The notes: a model not told the origin generated them from the sequence alone. 48,480 nt of DNA from Clostridia bacterium (GCA_017550315.1 JAFZPN010000106.1:1-48480), one strand, 5' to 3'. Shown: positions 16,372 to 24,215, counted from the first letter of the stretch. Numbers and translations: made by a program.

Positions 16372-16901
16372 GATGCGTCCTCCGTCCGTGTAATTCGTTT
16401 TTCATAAGCGACGCGGCGGTCGCCGTTTTCGAGGTGTATGATCCCGCAGGGGTGAAATCCGTTCTTCTCGAGCATCCGCCGCATCACCGCGTTCCCCTCG
16501 TGCGTGTCGATCCGCACGGAGCCGAGGCCTGCCGTCCGGGCGCGCTCACAGGCAAAATCCATCATCGCGCGCGATACGCCCGTTCCGCGGCAGCGCACGG
16601 CGACGGCGACGCGGTGGACGGTGAGATAGGCCCGGTTTTCGTTCCCCGTGATCCATGCCCCGTCCTCGATGACGTCGTAGGTCGGTTCCCCGCCCTCGAT
16701 GCACGCGAGGGTCCCGGCGATCTCTCCGTCAAGCACAATCACCCATGAGTGATCTGCTTCAATATCGCGCAGGACAAGATCCCGTCCCGGATAACCGTCC
16801 TGCCATTGATCGATGCCGAGCGCTGCGATCGTCCCCCGTGCCTCTGCAAAGAGTGCGATGAGCGCGTCGAGATCGCGCGTCTTCGTTCTGCGGAATTCCA
16901 T
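16368..16901 (-). CDS. GNAT family N-acetyltransferase
   Basis: A 177-residue acetyltransferase. VAVRCRGTGVSRAMMDFACERA is the acetyl-CoA loop region and MRRMLEKNGFHPCGIIH the C-terminal GNAT strand. The family resembles the acetyltransferases active on small metabolites, but the substrate is unknown. The ATG at 16901 is preferred because AGGGG precedes it; the longer reading would start inside the promoter. It is translationally coupled to the GH2 gene by a 4-bp overlap. Confidence 0.86.
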   Translation of the reverse strand: MEFRRTKTRDLDALIALFAEARGTIAALGIDQWQDGYPGRDLVLRDIEADHSWVIVLDGEIAGTLACIEGGEPTYDVIEDGAWITGNENRAYLTVHRVAVAVRCRGTGVSRAMMDFACERARTAGLGSVRIDTHEGNAVMRRMLEKNGFHPCGIIHLENGDRRVAYEKRITRTEDAS

Positions 16902-16924
16902 ATCATCCCCTGCCTTTCCCCCTG

Positions 16925-16954
16925 ATTGTACCATATCCGCGGCACCGGCGTCAA
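16925..16954 (-). promoter_or_regulatory. Sigma-A promoter of the GNAT-GH2-pyrR operon
   Basis: Minus strand TTGACG (16954-16949), 18-bp spacer, TACAAT (16930-16925), with TGG as an extended -10. Confidence 0.78.
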
Positions 16955-16982
16955 GCGTGCGGACGTTTTTTTCGGGGAAACA

Positions 16983-17011
16983 TTGCATTTTTCCCCTCGA
17001 TCCGCTATAAT
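16983..17011 (+). promoter_or_regulatory. Sigma-A promoter of the glycyl-radical activase gene
   Basis: TTGCAT (16983-16988), 17-bp spacer, perfect TATAAT (17006-17011). A GGGAGG ribosome site follows 6 bp before the ATG. It diverges from the GNAT-GH2-pyrR promoter. Confidence 0.87.
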
Positions 17012-17041
17012 AGGGAGAGTAAACCCGACGGGAGGCAAGAC

Positions 17042-17941
17042 ATGACGGGCTGTGTTTTCAACATACAGAAGTTTTCCATCCACGACGGTCCGGGGATCCG
17101 CACGACGGTCTTTCTCAAGGGCTGTCCGCTGCGCTGTCTCTGGTGCCACAACCCGGAGGGGCTGGAGCGGTCCGTGGAGATCGAATTCGAGCCGACGAAG
17201 TGCATCGGATGCGGCGCGTGCGTCCCGGTCTGCCCGAAGGGATGCCAGACGCTGACGGAAGAGGGCCGCGGATTTGACCGGGAAAAGTGCGTCCGCTGCG
17301 GGCGCTGTGCCGACGTCTGCCTGCCGGGGAGCCTGAAACGCGTCGGGCGGGAGATGACGGTCGAAGAGGTGATCAAAAAGGTCATGGCCGACAAGATCTT
17401 CTACGACACGAGCGGCGGCGGGATGACCCTCTCGGGGGGTGAGCCGTTTGCCCAGCCGGCCTTTGCGCTCACCCTCCTCGAAGCGGCGAAGGCGGAGGGA
17501 TTGCACACCGCGGTCGAGACCTCCGGATTCTGCACAAAGGAGACGATCCTTTTGGCCTCACCGCACGTCGATCTCTTCCTGTTCGATTACAAGGCCACCG
17601 GCGAGGAGCTTCACAGAAGCCTGACGGGCGTCCGTCAACAGCCTATCCTCGAAAACCTGCGCGCGCTCTCCGAAGCGGGGGCGGAGATCATTCTGCGCTG
17701 TCCGATCATCCCGGGCGCGAACGACACGGACGAGCACTTCGCCGCCATTGCCGCGCTCCTGAACGCATTGCTCGGCATCGTCTCCGCGGATCTCGAGCCC
17801 TATCACCCGCTCGGTACGGGCAAGGCCCCGAAGATCGGCAAGACGCAGGCGTTCTCATCCTCCGCGCCGCCGAAGGAACGCATGGAACAGATCCGCCTGT
17901 CGATCCAATCGAAAACGGAAAAACCGGTCAGGATTTCCTGA
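17042..17941 (+). CDS. Glycyl-radical enzyme activating protein (radical SAM)
   Basis: Installs the glycyl radical on a partner enzyme using S-adenosylmethionine and a 4Fe-4S cluster. The radical SAM motif is C28, C32 and C35 in CPLRCLWC. An inserted ferredoxin-like domain has two more clusters (C54, C57, C60, C64 and C83, C86, C89, C93), which places it with activases of glycerol/choline/hydroxyphenylacetate-type enzymes rather than PflA, which lacks this insert. The SGGEP segment follows. No glycyl-radical enzyme gene lies in the window, so its partner is elsewhere. The gene is single and convergent with an XRE regulator. Confidence 0.92.
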   Translation: MTGCVFNIQKFSIHDGPGIRTTVFLKGCPLRCLWCHNPEGLERSVEIEFEPTKCIGCGACVPVCPKGCQTLTEEGRGFDREKCVRCGRCADVCLPGSLKRVGREMTVEEVIKKVMADKIFYDTSGGGMTLSGGEPFAQPAFALTLLEAAKAEGLHTAVETSGFCTKETILLASPHVDLFLFDYKATGEELHRSLTGVRQQPILENLRALSEAGAEIILRCPIIPGANDTDEHFAAIAALLNALLGIVSADLEPYHPLGTGKAPKIGKTQAFSSSAPPKERMEQIRLSIQSKTEKPVRIS

Positions 17942-17946
17942 TCGGT
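17923..17946 (+). terminator. Possible terminator hairpin over the activase stop codon
   Basis: ACCGGTCAGGA (17923-17933) pairs with TCCTGATCGGT (17936-17946) with one mismatch, preceded by an A-run and followed by TCTTCTG. It overlaps the end of the coding region and could serve both convergent genes. Confidence 0.4.
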
Positions 17947-17955
17947 CTTCTGTAT

Positions 17956-18561
17956 TCAGCACAATTCATCTTCCGTGAATATGCCCTTCTCGATCATTCT
18001 TTTCGTTGCGGCTTTGGCGGCCACCCGGTCACCCGTCTCAAAGTGAATAATTTCATCTTTTGTAAGCCAAAGATGTTGACACGACGTCTGCATGCCGTCT
18101 ATTTCGTGATTTTCTATGATGTCGTGGTATTCGCCCGCTGATGTCAGCTTCTGAATCATTTTGAGAATGAGCGGATCGTCAAAGTCCATATTGACATATA
18201 AGTTCCAGCCATCACACGAGCCGTCTCTTCGTAAATTCACCGGAGTAAATTTCAAAACAGAAACTTTTCCGCGCGTTTCCGCGACTTTTCGATATACCTC
18301 ATCGAAACGCAAGGCTTTTTCCGGCAAGGTAGCGTGAAAAGAAACTCTCTCTGTGGATTTCTTTTCCGGATCGTATTCAAGCAGCTCGTCCATCGAAATC
18401 CCGAATGCGTCGCCGAGAGCGGGCAGCATGGCAATGTCGGGCATACTCTGATGCAGTTCCCACTTGGAAACAGTCGCTTTCGTGACGTTCAGCCTCTCGG
18501 CAAGCTGCTCCTGCGTCCATTCCTTCCGGACGCGGTTTGCTTTGATGATGTTTCCGATCAT
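17956..18561 (-). CDS. XRE-family transcriptional regulator with a C-terminal domain of unknown type
   Basis: A 201-residue protein. The N-terminal helix-turn-helix (residues 1-60) reads WTQEQLAERLNVTKATVSKWE. The C-terminal 130 residues are not a domain I recognise; they look like a compact alpha/beta fold with a late NHEIDGMQTSCQHLWLT segment. I chose the ATG at 18561 (GGAGG 7 bp upstream). Its promoter holds a 7-bp dyad that brackets the -10 box, which suggests autoregulation. It is convergent with the glycyl-radical activase gene, but no functional link is shown. Confidence 0.82.
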   Translation of the reverse strand: MIGNIIKANRVRKEWTQEQLAERLNVTKATVSKWELHQSMPDIAMLPALGDAFGISMDELLEYDPEKKSTERVSFHATLPEKALRFDEVYRKVAETRGKVSVLKFTPVNLRRDGSCDGWNLYVNMDFDDPLILKMIQKLTSAGEYHDIIENHEIDGMQTSCQHLWLTKDEIIHFETGDRVAAKAATKRMIEKGIFTEDELC

Positions 18562-18589
18562 GTTTTTTCCTCCGTATAAAGGATTCAGG

Positions 18590-18613
18590 CCTGTGCACTC
18601 AGCATAGCACAGG
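18590..18613 (-). promoter_or_regulatory. Candidate operator of the XRE regulator
   Basis: CCTGTGC (18590-18596) and GCACAGG (18607-18613) are exact inverted half-sites with a 10-bp centre. The centre contains the whole -10 box (18601-18606). A dimer bound here would block RNA polymerase, as expected for autorepression. Confidence 0.6.
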
Positions 18614-18629
18614 TTCCGGGAGAAGTCAA
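18601..18629 (-). promoter_or_regulatory. Sigma-A promoter of the XRE regulator gene
   Basis: Minus strand TTGACT (18629-18624), 17-bp spacer, TATGCT (18606-18601). It overlaps the 3' end of the GrpB-family gene. Confidence 0.8.
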
Positions 18630-19183
18630 GAGAGCGTGGATTGACTTTGTATCGCGTCGCGATACCGGCGCGCTTCTTCGAGGATCCCGGCGATGAACGC
18701 CTGCTTTCCGGCGGTGTAGCGTGCGCGGTCGTCCGCATACTGCTCGGCGAGCGCGCCTTTCAGCCGGTCGTATTCCGCGGCGCAGTCCGGGTTTGCGTTG
18801 AGATAATCCCGGAACAGGAGATAATTCCGCCAGTCCTCCCCGTCCTCCGGGCAGACGTGGATGTGATGCGTCCGCGTGTCGGCGTCGAAATCCCCCATGA
18901 CGAAGAGGTATTCTCCCGGATGGTCCTCCCCGCGGAAGATCACGCCCGCTGCTTCGAGAACGGAGATCCTTGCGCGCATCGCCTCCATGTCCCGCGCGGC
19001 GACGGCGAGATCGAGGATCGGCTTGGCCCGGATCCCGCGGATCGACGTGCTGCCGACATGCTCGATGGCGGACGCCGCCTCGCCGAAGAGGGGCCGCAGC
19101 ATGGCGATCGTCTGTGCGGCAATCCTCTCCCACTCTTCTTCATGGGGACAGAGCATGACCGTCCCCCGTTTCAGTCCGAGCAT
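18626..19183 (-). CDS. GrpB family protein (UPF0157, nucleotidyltransferase-like)
   Basis: A 185-residue member of the GrpB/UPF0157 family, which has a nucleotidyltransferase-like fold but no proven general function. The IEHVGSTSIRGIRAKPILDL block is diagnostic, followed by THHIHVCP and the LLFRDYLNANPD segment. I chose the ATG at 19183, which has an AGAGG site upstream. A longer in-frame reading would run through the terminator and the tRNA gene, so it is rejected. Some relatives are fused to CoaE or GNAT domains, but here it is alone, behind tRNA-Lys. Confidence 0.9.
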   Translation of the reverse strand: MLGLKRGTVMLCPHEEEWERIAAQTIAMLRPLFGEAASAIEHVGSTSIRGIRAKPILDLAVAARDMEAMRARISVLEAAGVIFRGEDHPGEYLFVMGDFDADTRTHHIHVCPEDGEDWRNYLLFRDYLNANPDCAAEYDRLKGALAEQYADDRARYTAGKQAFIAGILEEARRYRDAIQSQSTLS

Positions 19184-19216
19184 CCGTAACACCTCTCTCG
19201 TAAATGTCAAATAAAC

Positions 19217-19250
19217 AGAAAAGCCGTCCGTGAAATGGGATGGCTTTTCT
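19217..19250 (-). terminator. Terminator after tRNA-Lys
   Basis: AGAAAAGCC and GGCTTTTCT (9-bp exact stem) lie 2 bp after the tRNA end on the minus strand, followed by GTTTATTT. Confidence 0.8.
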
Positions 19251-19252
19251 TC

Positions 19253-19325
19253 TGCTCCATCGGAGAATCGAACTCCGGACACCTTGATTAAAAGTCAAGT
19301 GCTCTACCGGCTGAGCTAATGGGGC
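19253..19325 (-). tRNA. tRNA-Lys(UUU)
   Basis: A 73-nt tRNA on the minus strand. Acceptor GCCCCAT, D-arm GCTC...GAGC, anticodon arm CTTGA-CTTTTAA-TCAAG with anticodon UUU, variable loop GTGTC, T-arm CGGAG-TTCGATT-CTCCG, and 3' acceptor strand ATGGAGC plus discriminator A. CCA is not encoded. Position 3 (C) faces position 70 (A), a mismatch in an otherwise perfect cloverleaf. It has its own consensus promoter and terminator. Confidence 0.96.
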
Positions 19326-19344
19326 AGGTGCTCACAGCCTTGAT

Positions 19345-19373
19345 AGTATAGCACAGACGGTCGGTTTTGTCAA
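19345..19373 (-). promoter_or_regulatory. Sigma-A promoter of tRNA-Lys
   Basis: Minus strand TTGACA (19373-19368), 17-bp spacer, TATACT (19350-19345), directly after the glnS stop codon and about 20 bp before the tRNA. Confidence 0.87.
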
Positions 19374-19388
19374 GAGGTTTCGGTAAAT

Positions 19389-21029
19389 TTATTCCGGTTT
19401 GTAGCTGTCCTTGAGCGATACGATGCGGTTGAAGGTGTCCGCGTTTTTCGTGTCCTTCGCGAAATAGCCGATCCGCACGAACTGGAACTTATCGCCCGGT
19501 TTTGCATCCGCGAGGGAGGGCTCGATCTTCGCGTTCTCCATCCGGACGGCGGATTCCGTGTTGAGATAATCCGCGTAGGTCTTCCCTTCGGGGAGATCGT
19601 TCATGTTTTCCTCGGTGAAGAGGCGGTCGTAGAGGATCACCGTCGTCGAGGCGGCGTACTTCGCGGAGAGCCAGTGGATCGTGCCCTTGACCTTGCGGTC
19701 GGTCGGAACGCCCGTTCCCGTTTCGAGATCGGCGGTGACGTGGATCTCGGCAATCGTCCCGTCCTCGTTCCTGACGATCTCGCCGCACTGGATGATGTAC
19801 GAACTCATCAGGCGTACTTCCCCGCCCGGTTTTAGCCGGAAGAATTTCGGCGGCGGTACCTCGGCAAAGTCGTCCGCATCAATCCAGAGCTCGCGGGTGA
19901 ACGGCACGTCGCGCGTCCCGGCGTCGGGATCGTTCGGGTTGTTCGGAACCGGGAAATACTCAGTTTTGTCTTCGGGGTAGTTGTCGACGATGACCTTGAT
20001 CGGATTCAGCACGGCGATGCGGCGCGGCGCTTTCAGATTGAGCTCTTCGCGGACGCAGTGCTCGAGAAGCCCGATATTGACCATGCTGTTCGCCTTCGAG
20101 ACGCCGATCCGGTCGATGAAGTCGAGGATCGAGGAGGGGGTGTAGCCGCGTCGTCTCAGGCCGCAGAGCGTCGGCATGCGCGGGTCGTCCCAGCCGTCGA
20201 CGATGCCGCTCTCGACGAGCGAGCGCAGGTAGCGCTTCGAGAGAACGGTGTTCGTGATGTTGAGGCGCGCGAATTCGATCTGACGGGGCGTCGACGGAAC
20301 GGAGGTGTGCTCGATGACCCAGTTGTACAGGGGCCGGTGATCCTCGTACTCGAGCGAGCAGAGGCTGTGGGTGATCCCTTCGAGCGCGTCCTGGATCGGA
20401 TGGGCGAAGTCGTACATCGGGAAGACGCACCACTTCGTGCCCTGCCGGTGATGCTCGATGTAGCGGATGCGGTAGAGGACCGGGTCGCGCATGTTGAAAT
20501 TGCCCGACGCGAGGTCGATCTTCGCGCGGAGGGTGTATTTCCCCTCGGGGAATTCGCCGTCGCGCATCCGGTGGAAGAGATCGAGGCTCTCCTCGGCGGG
20601 ACGGTCGCGGTAGGGGGACACGGCGGGATGCGTGAGATCGCCGCGGTACTCACGGAACTGCTCGGGCGTGAGCTCGCAGACGTAGGCGTCGCCGTTCCGG
20701 ATCAGCTCTTCGGCGAGCTCGTAGGTCTTCTCGAAATAGTCGGAGCCGTAGTAAAAGCGGTCGCCCCAGTCAAAGCCGAGCCAGTGGATGTCCTCTTTGA
20801 TCGCGTCGACGAACTCGGTGTCCTCCTTCGCAGGGTTGGTGTCGTCCATGCGGAGGTTGCAGAGGCCGCCGTATTTTTCCGCGGTGCCGAAGTCGATCAC
20901 GAGGGCCTTGCAGTGGCCGATGTGCAGGTATCCGTTCGGTTCGGGAGGAAAGCGCGTGTGGACGGTCTTCGTCTTGCCGGACGCGATGTCCTCGTCAATA
21001 AAATCATGAATGAAATTCGATTCTGCCAT
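19389..21029 (-). CDS. glnS: Glutaminyl-tRNA synthetase
   Basis: Charges tRNA-Gln directly with glutamine. The 546-residue class I synthetase has PPEPNGYLHIGHCKA (HIGH motif), the MDDTNPAKED segment that distinguishes GlnRS from GluRS, and LSKRYL as the KMSKS-like motif. The C-terminal two beta-barrel anticodon domain is complete. It lies 18 bp behind gltX in the same operon. No GatCAB amidotransferase genes are seen in the window, which agrees with direct glutaminylation. Confidence 0.97.
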   Translation of the reverse strand: MAESNFIHDFIDEDIASGKTKTVHTRFPPEPNGYLHIGHCKALVIDFGTAEKYGGLCNLRMDDTNPAKEDTEFVDAIKEDIHWLGFDWGDRFYYGSDYFEKTYELAEELIRNGDAYVCELTPEQFREYRGDLTHPAVSPYRDRPAEESLDLFHRMRDGEFPEGKYTLRAKIDLASGNFNMRDPVLYRIRYIEHHRQGTKWCVFPMYDFAHPIQDALEGITHSLCSLEYEDHRPLYNWVIEHTSVPSTPRQIEFARLNITNTVLSKRYLRSLVESGIVDGWDDPRMPTLCGLRRRGYTPSSILDFIDRIGVSKANSMVNIGLLEHCVREELNLKAPRRIAVLNPIKVIVDNYPEDKTEYFPVPNNPNDPDAGTRDVPFTRELWIDADDFAEVPPPKFFRLKPGGEVRLMSSYIIQCGEIVRNEDGTIAEIHVTADLETGTGVPTDRKVKGTIHWLSAKYAASTTVILYDRLFTEENMNDLPEGKTYADYLNTESAVRMENAKIEPSLADAKPGDKFQFVRIGYFAKDTKNADTFNRIVSLKDSYKPE

Positions 21030-21047
21030 GCTGTATTCACGCTCCCA

Positions 21048-22733
21048 TCATAGGCTGTTCTTCGCGGCTTCGATACGGTCAAGGACCCGTTCTCTGCCGA
21101 GGATCTGCATCACGGCGTACATGTCGGGGGAATTCATCCGGCCCGTCACCGCGATGCGCAAAAACATCGAGACGTCGCCGACGTTGCCCCGGTAGGCATC
21201 GGGATCGGCCTTGTACGCCTTCATATCGGGCGTATAGCCGAGCTCTGCGCCGATTTCCTGAATCTTCGCAAACCACGCGTTCATGTCGTCCGCGGGATCG
21301 TAGGTCGCGGTAAACTTCTCATATACCGCGCGCACGTCCGCCCGGTCGAACTTTTCGGGGATCGTCTCCGTGACTTCAAAGAGCGGATCGTAGAAGAAGG
21401 AGACGAAGGGCTTGATCTCCCGGAGGGTGGCGAAGTCCTTGCGGGGCTTCTTACCGCCGCGCCCGATCGAGAAGAAGGCTTTGGCGTAGGACGGATCGGC
21501 TGCGAGCAGGTCCGCGAACGCCGGGTCGAATTCGCGCGCCCAGTCGAGGGTCTTCGCATAGATCTCGTCAGCGGTCATCTTCGAGAGCACGTTCTTCGAG
21601 ACGTCGTTCAGCTTGTCGAAATCGAAGAGGCAGCCGGAGACGGACATCTTTTTGATATTGAACGGGAAGTCGAGGAAGGACTTATCCGGGTTCTGCGCGT
21701 GCCACTCCTCGAAGTTCGAGTTGAGCAGGGTCAGGAGATATTCCCAGACGACTTCGGTGACGTACCCCATTTCGCGGTAGTCGTCCATCTTCGCGCCCAT
21801 GTCGCGCTTCGAGAGCTTCTTCTTGCCGCCGTTCTCGTCGATTTTGAGGATCTGCGCGGTGTGGAGGTATTTCGGCATCTTGAAGCCGAGGTAGCGGAAG
21901 AGCTGGATGTGCTTCGGCAGGCTGGGGAGCCAGTCCTCGCCGCGGATCACGTGCGTCGTCTTCATCAGGTGGTCGTCGACCGCGTGCGCGAAGTGATACG
22001 TCGGGATTCCGTCGGATTTGAGCAGCACGAAGTCCTCGTCGTTTTCCGGCACCTCGAGGTTCCCCTTCACGAGGTCGGTGAACTTCGTCTTCTTTTCGGG
22101 ATCTCCGTCCGCGAGGATGCGCAGGACAAAGGGATCGCCGCACTCGAGGTGCAGACGCACGTCCTCGATGGAGAAATCGCGGTTTTTGAGCATCGCCGCG
22201 CGCTTTTCCGCCGCCGCCGTGTGCCAGTCGGTGTTCTGAATCTCGGCCTTCTTGTCAGCCGCCTGGATCTCTTCGAGTTCCTCTTCCGTCGTGAAGCACG
22301 GATACGCCTTCCCTTCCGCGACGAGCTTCTTCGCAAAGACGTGATAGAGCGCAGCCCGCTCGCTCTGCTTGTAGGGACCGTAATTGCCGACGTCGCAGAG
22401 ATTGCCGTCTTCATCGAACGCGACGCCCTCGTCATAGGAGACGCCGTAGGTTTTGAGGGTATTCAGCAGGGCTTCCACCGCGCCATTCACCTCTCGCTGC
22501 CCGTCGGTGTCCTCGATGCGGAGGAAGAACACGCCGCCCGACTGATGCGCGAGCCGCTCGTCCACGACCGCCTGATACATGCCGCCGAAGTGGACGAATC
22601 CGGTCGGGCTGGGGGCGAACCGCGTGACCTTCGCGCCTTCGGGAAGATCGCGCGGCGGGTATTTCGCCTCGACCTCCTCCGGCGTCATCGTCACGTCCGG
22701 AAACAAAAGATTCGCAAGTTTCTGATAATCCAT
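21048..22733 (-). CDS. gltX: Glutamyl-tRNA synthetase
   Basis: Class I synthetase of 561 residues that charges tRNA-Glu. The N-terminal RFAPSPTGFVHFGG holds a changed HIGH motif (HFGG), followed by FFLRIEDTD, characteristic of GluRS. The KMSKS-like motif is KLSKRD. It is longer than typical bacterial GluRS (about 470-490) because of extra sequence in the catalytic domain around residues 130-200 and in the C-terminal half. First gene of the gltX-glnS operon. Its promoter spacer carries the palindrome TTCCCGGGAA. I see no T-box leader: the predicted untranslated region is only about 30 nt. Confidence 0.95.
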   Translation of the reverse strand: MDYQKLANLLFPDVTMTPEEVEAKYPPRDLPEGAKVTRFAPSPTGFVHFGGMYQAVVDERLAHQSGGVFFLRIEDTDGQREVNGAVEALLNTLKTYGVSYDEGVAFDEDGNLCDVGNYGPYKQSERAALYHVFAKKLVAEGKAYPCFTTEEELEEIQAADKKAEIQNTDWHTAAAEKRAAMLKNRDFSIEDVRLHLECGDPFVLRILADGDPEKKTKFTDLVKGNLEVPENDEDFVLLKSDGIPTYHFAHAVDDHLMKTTHVIRGEDWLPSLPKHIQLFRYLGFKMPKYLHTAQILKIDENGGKKKLSKRDMGAKMDDYREMGYVTEVVWEYLLTLLNSNFEEWHAQNPDKSFLDFPFNIKKMSVSGCLFDFDKLNDVSKNVLSKMTADEIYAKTLDWAREFDPAFADLLAADPSYAKAFFSIGRGGKKPRKDFATLREIKPFVSFFYDPLFEVTETIPEKFDRADVRAVYEKFTATYDPADDMNAWFAKIQEIGAELGYTPDMKAYKADPDAYRGNVGDVSMFLRIAVTGRMNSPDMYAVMQILGRERVLDRIEAAKNSL

Positions 22734-22771
22734 TTGATACTCCCATCTGTTCTGTCATAGCGCTTTGGGCC

Positions 22772-22800
22772 ATTATACCACGTTTTCCCGGGAAAGTCCA
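22772..22800 (-). promoter_or_regulatory. Promoter of gltX-glnS
   Basis: Minus strand TATAAT (22777-22772) with TGG extended element and a weak -35, TGGACT (22800-22795), at 17 bp. The 10-bp palindrome TTCCCGGGAA (22785-22794) fills most of the spacer. Confidence 0.72.
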
Positions 22801-22835
22801 TATCCAACTTCGCTGTTTTTTCCGATTCCCGGGAA
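22785..22835. promoter_or_regulatory. Paired TTCCCGGGAA palindromes upstream of gltX
   Basis: Two exact copies of TTCCCGGGAA at 22785-22794 and 22826-22835, with centres 41 bp apart, about four helical turns. One sits between -35 and -10 of the gltX promoter and the other is upstream, an arrangement suited to a dimeric repressor with cooperative binding. Confidence 0.6.
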
Positions 22836-22925
22836 AATCTTTTTCGCATTCAGACAATCACGCATGAAAAGCCGCCGGTTCGTAAATGATTTTTACGGTT
22901 ACGGCGGCAAATGTATCGCAGACGG

Positions 22926-22954
22926 TTGATTTTTCGGGGAAATTATGCTACAAT
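22926..22954 (+). promoter_or_regulatory. Sigma-A promoter of the DivIVA-like gene
   Basis: TTGATT (22926-22931), 17-bp spacer, TACAAT (22949-22954), with TGC as extended -10. GGAGG follows before the ATG at 22989. Confidence 0.83.
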
Positions 22955-22988
22955 AATGCCGGACAAAAACACCGGACGGAGGAATACC

Positions 22989-24215
22989 ATGAACGACGGG
23001 AGCGCAAGACGGTTCCGCACCCAGCTCGGCGGATACCACAAGGATGACGTCAACCAGTACATCAAGGAGACCGATCTCAGGCACGAAGAAGAGCTCGCGG
23101 ATGCAAAGAAAACTGCGGAGGACGCCCAAAGAGAGCTGAGCGACGCGCTCGAGAAGATTGCCGCCCTTGAAGCGGAAGCCGAATCACGTGCGGCGGAGCT
23201 CGAAGAAAAGGCCGCGGCATGCGAGGCGGCACAGACCAAGCTCTCAGAGTGCCGGATGGCGTTCGACAATGAAGAGGCGGCGCACGCAACGCTCCGGGAG
23301 GAGTTTGACGCGCTGAGCCGCAACGCCGAATCCCTCGCGCAGTCTCTCTCCCACCTCCGGGAGGAAAAGCTCGCCGCAGAAAAAGCGCAGAATGAGCTCC
23401 GAAAATCCCTCGACGACGCGAAATCCGAGAGCGAGACGCTGCGGGCCGACCTTGCAGCCGCTAAGGAGAGCGCGGACAAATCCGCCGCGGAGCTCTTTGC
23501 TCTGAACGACCGCCACAACGGCGAGGTCTCCGATCTGCGCACGAAGCTGGCGGACCGCGAAAAAGAAGTCACGGACCTCAAGACCTACGTCCTCGAACAG
23601 CTCGAAGAGCTCAAATCCTCGAAGGAGGCCGAGATCGCGGCGGTGCGCACGTCGGTCGAAGCCGAGGTCGCGGAGAAGGTGGCGGCGGCGCGCGGGAACG
23701 TCAACGAAAAAGGCAGCGACGCCTACAAGCTCTCGATGTACGACAAGATCAGCTCCCAGCTCGGCGACATCCTCATAAACGCCAATCGCAGTGCCGAGGA
23801 GATCGTCCGGGAAGCGAAGGACGAAGCCGAAAAGCTCCGCGCGGACATCCACCTCGAATGCGAGCAGAAGCGCGAGGAGTGCGACGCCGTGATCGCGCGG
23901 ACCAAGGAAGAGACCGAGGAAGAGGCCTCCTACATCCGCGAGCGCATCTCCCAGACGGCGACGGAACTGCTCGACAACGTCAGCGGAGACCTGCACGGCA
24001 GCGTCGAGAACTGCGTCCGCGAGCTCACCACGTCGATCACCGACATCGAATACGAGATCAAGACCCTGCTTTCGAAGATGAATCAGCGCAGCGACGAGAT
24101 GAGCAGCCTCATCGCGTATTACCAGAACGGCGTCCTCGAAGAGATCAAGAAGAAGCTCGCCGCGATGGACGAGAAATACGGCATCCGCCCGAAGACGGGC
24201 AAGCAAGATGAATGA
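22989..24215 (+). CDS. DivIVA-domain coiled-coil protein
   Basis: A 408-residue protein. The first 25 residues (RRFRTQLGGYHKDDVNQYIKE) match the DivIVA/GpsB membrane-binding head that senses curved membrane at the septum and poles. Residues 30-230 form one long coiled coil rich in Ala, Glu and Lys, and ILINANRSAEEIVREAKDEAEKL matches the second DivIVA helix segment. A further helical tail follows. It is much longer than classical DivIVA (about 160-170 residues). A scaffold role in cell division or cell shape is likely. It overlaps the downstream XRE-TPR gene by 8 bp. Confidence 0.85.
   Translation: MNDGSARRFRTQLGGYHKDDVNQYIKETDLRHEEELADAKKTAEDAQRELSDALEKIAALEAEAESRAAELEEKAAACEAAQTKLSECRMAFDNEEAAHATLREEFDALSRNAESLAQSLSHLREEKLAAEKAQNELRKSLDDAKSESETLRADLAAAKESADKSAAELFALNDRHNGEVSDLRTKLADREKEVTDLKTYVLEQLEELKSSKEAEIAAVRTSVEAEVAEKVAAARGNVNEKGSDAYKLSMYDKISSQLGDILINANRSAEEIVREAKDEAEKLRADIHLECEQKREECDAVIARTKEETEEEASYIRERISQTATELLDNVSGDLHGSVENCVRELTTSITDIEYEIKTLLSKMNQRSDEMSSLIAYYQNGVLEEIKKKLAAMDEKYGIRPKTGKQDE

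Noticed and set aside
19184-19282. A longer N-terminus for the GrpB-family protein.
   Set aside because: It would run through the tRNA terminator and into the tRNA gene; the ATG at 19183 has a ribosome site.
22734-22988. T-box or other tRNA-sensing leader upstream of gltX.
   Set aside because: The predicted untranslated region is only about 30 nt and has no T-box sequence. Control through the palindromes is more likely.
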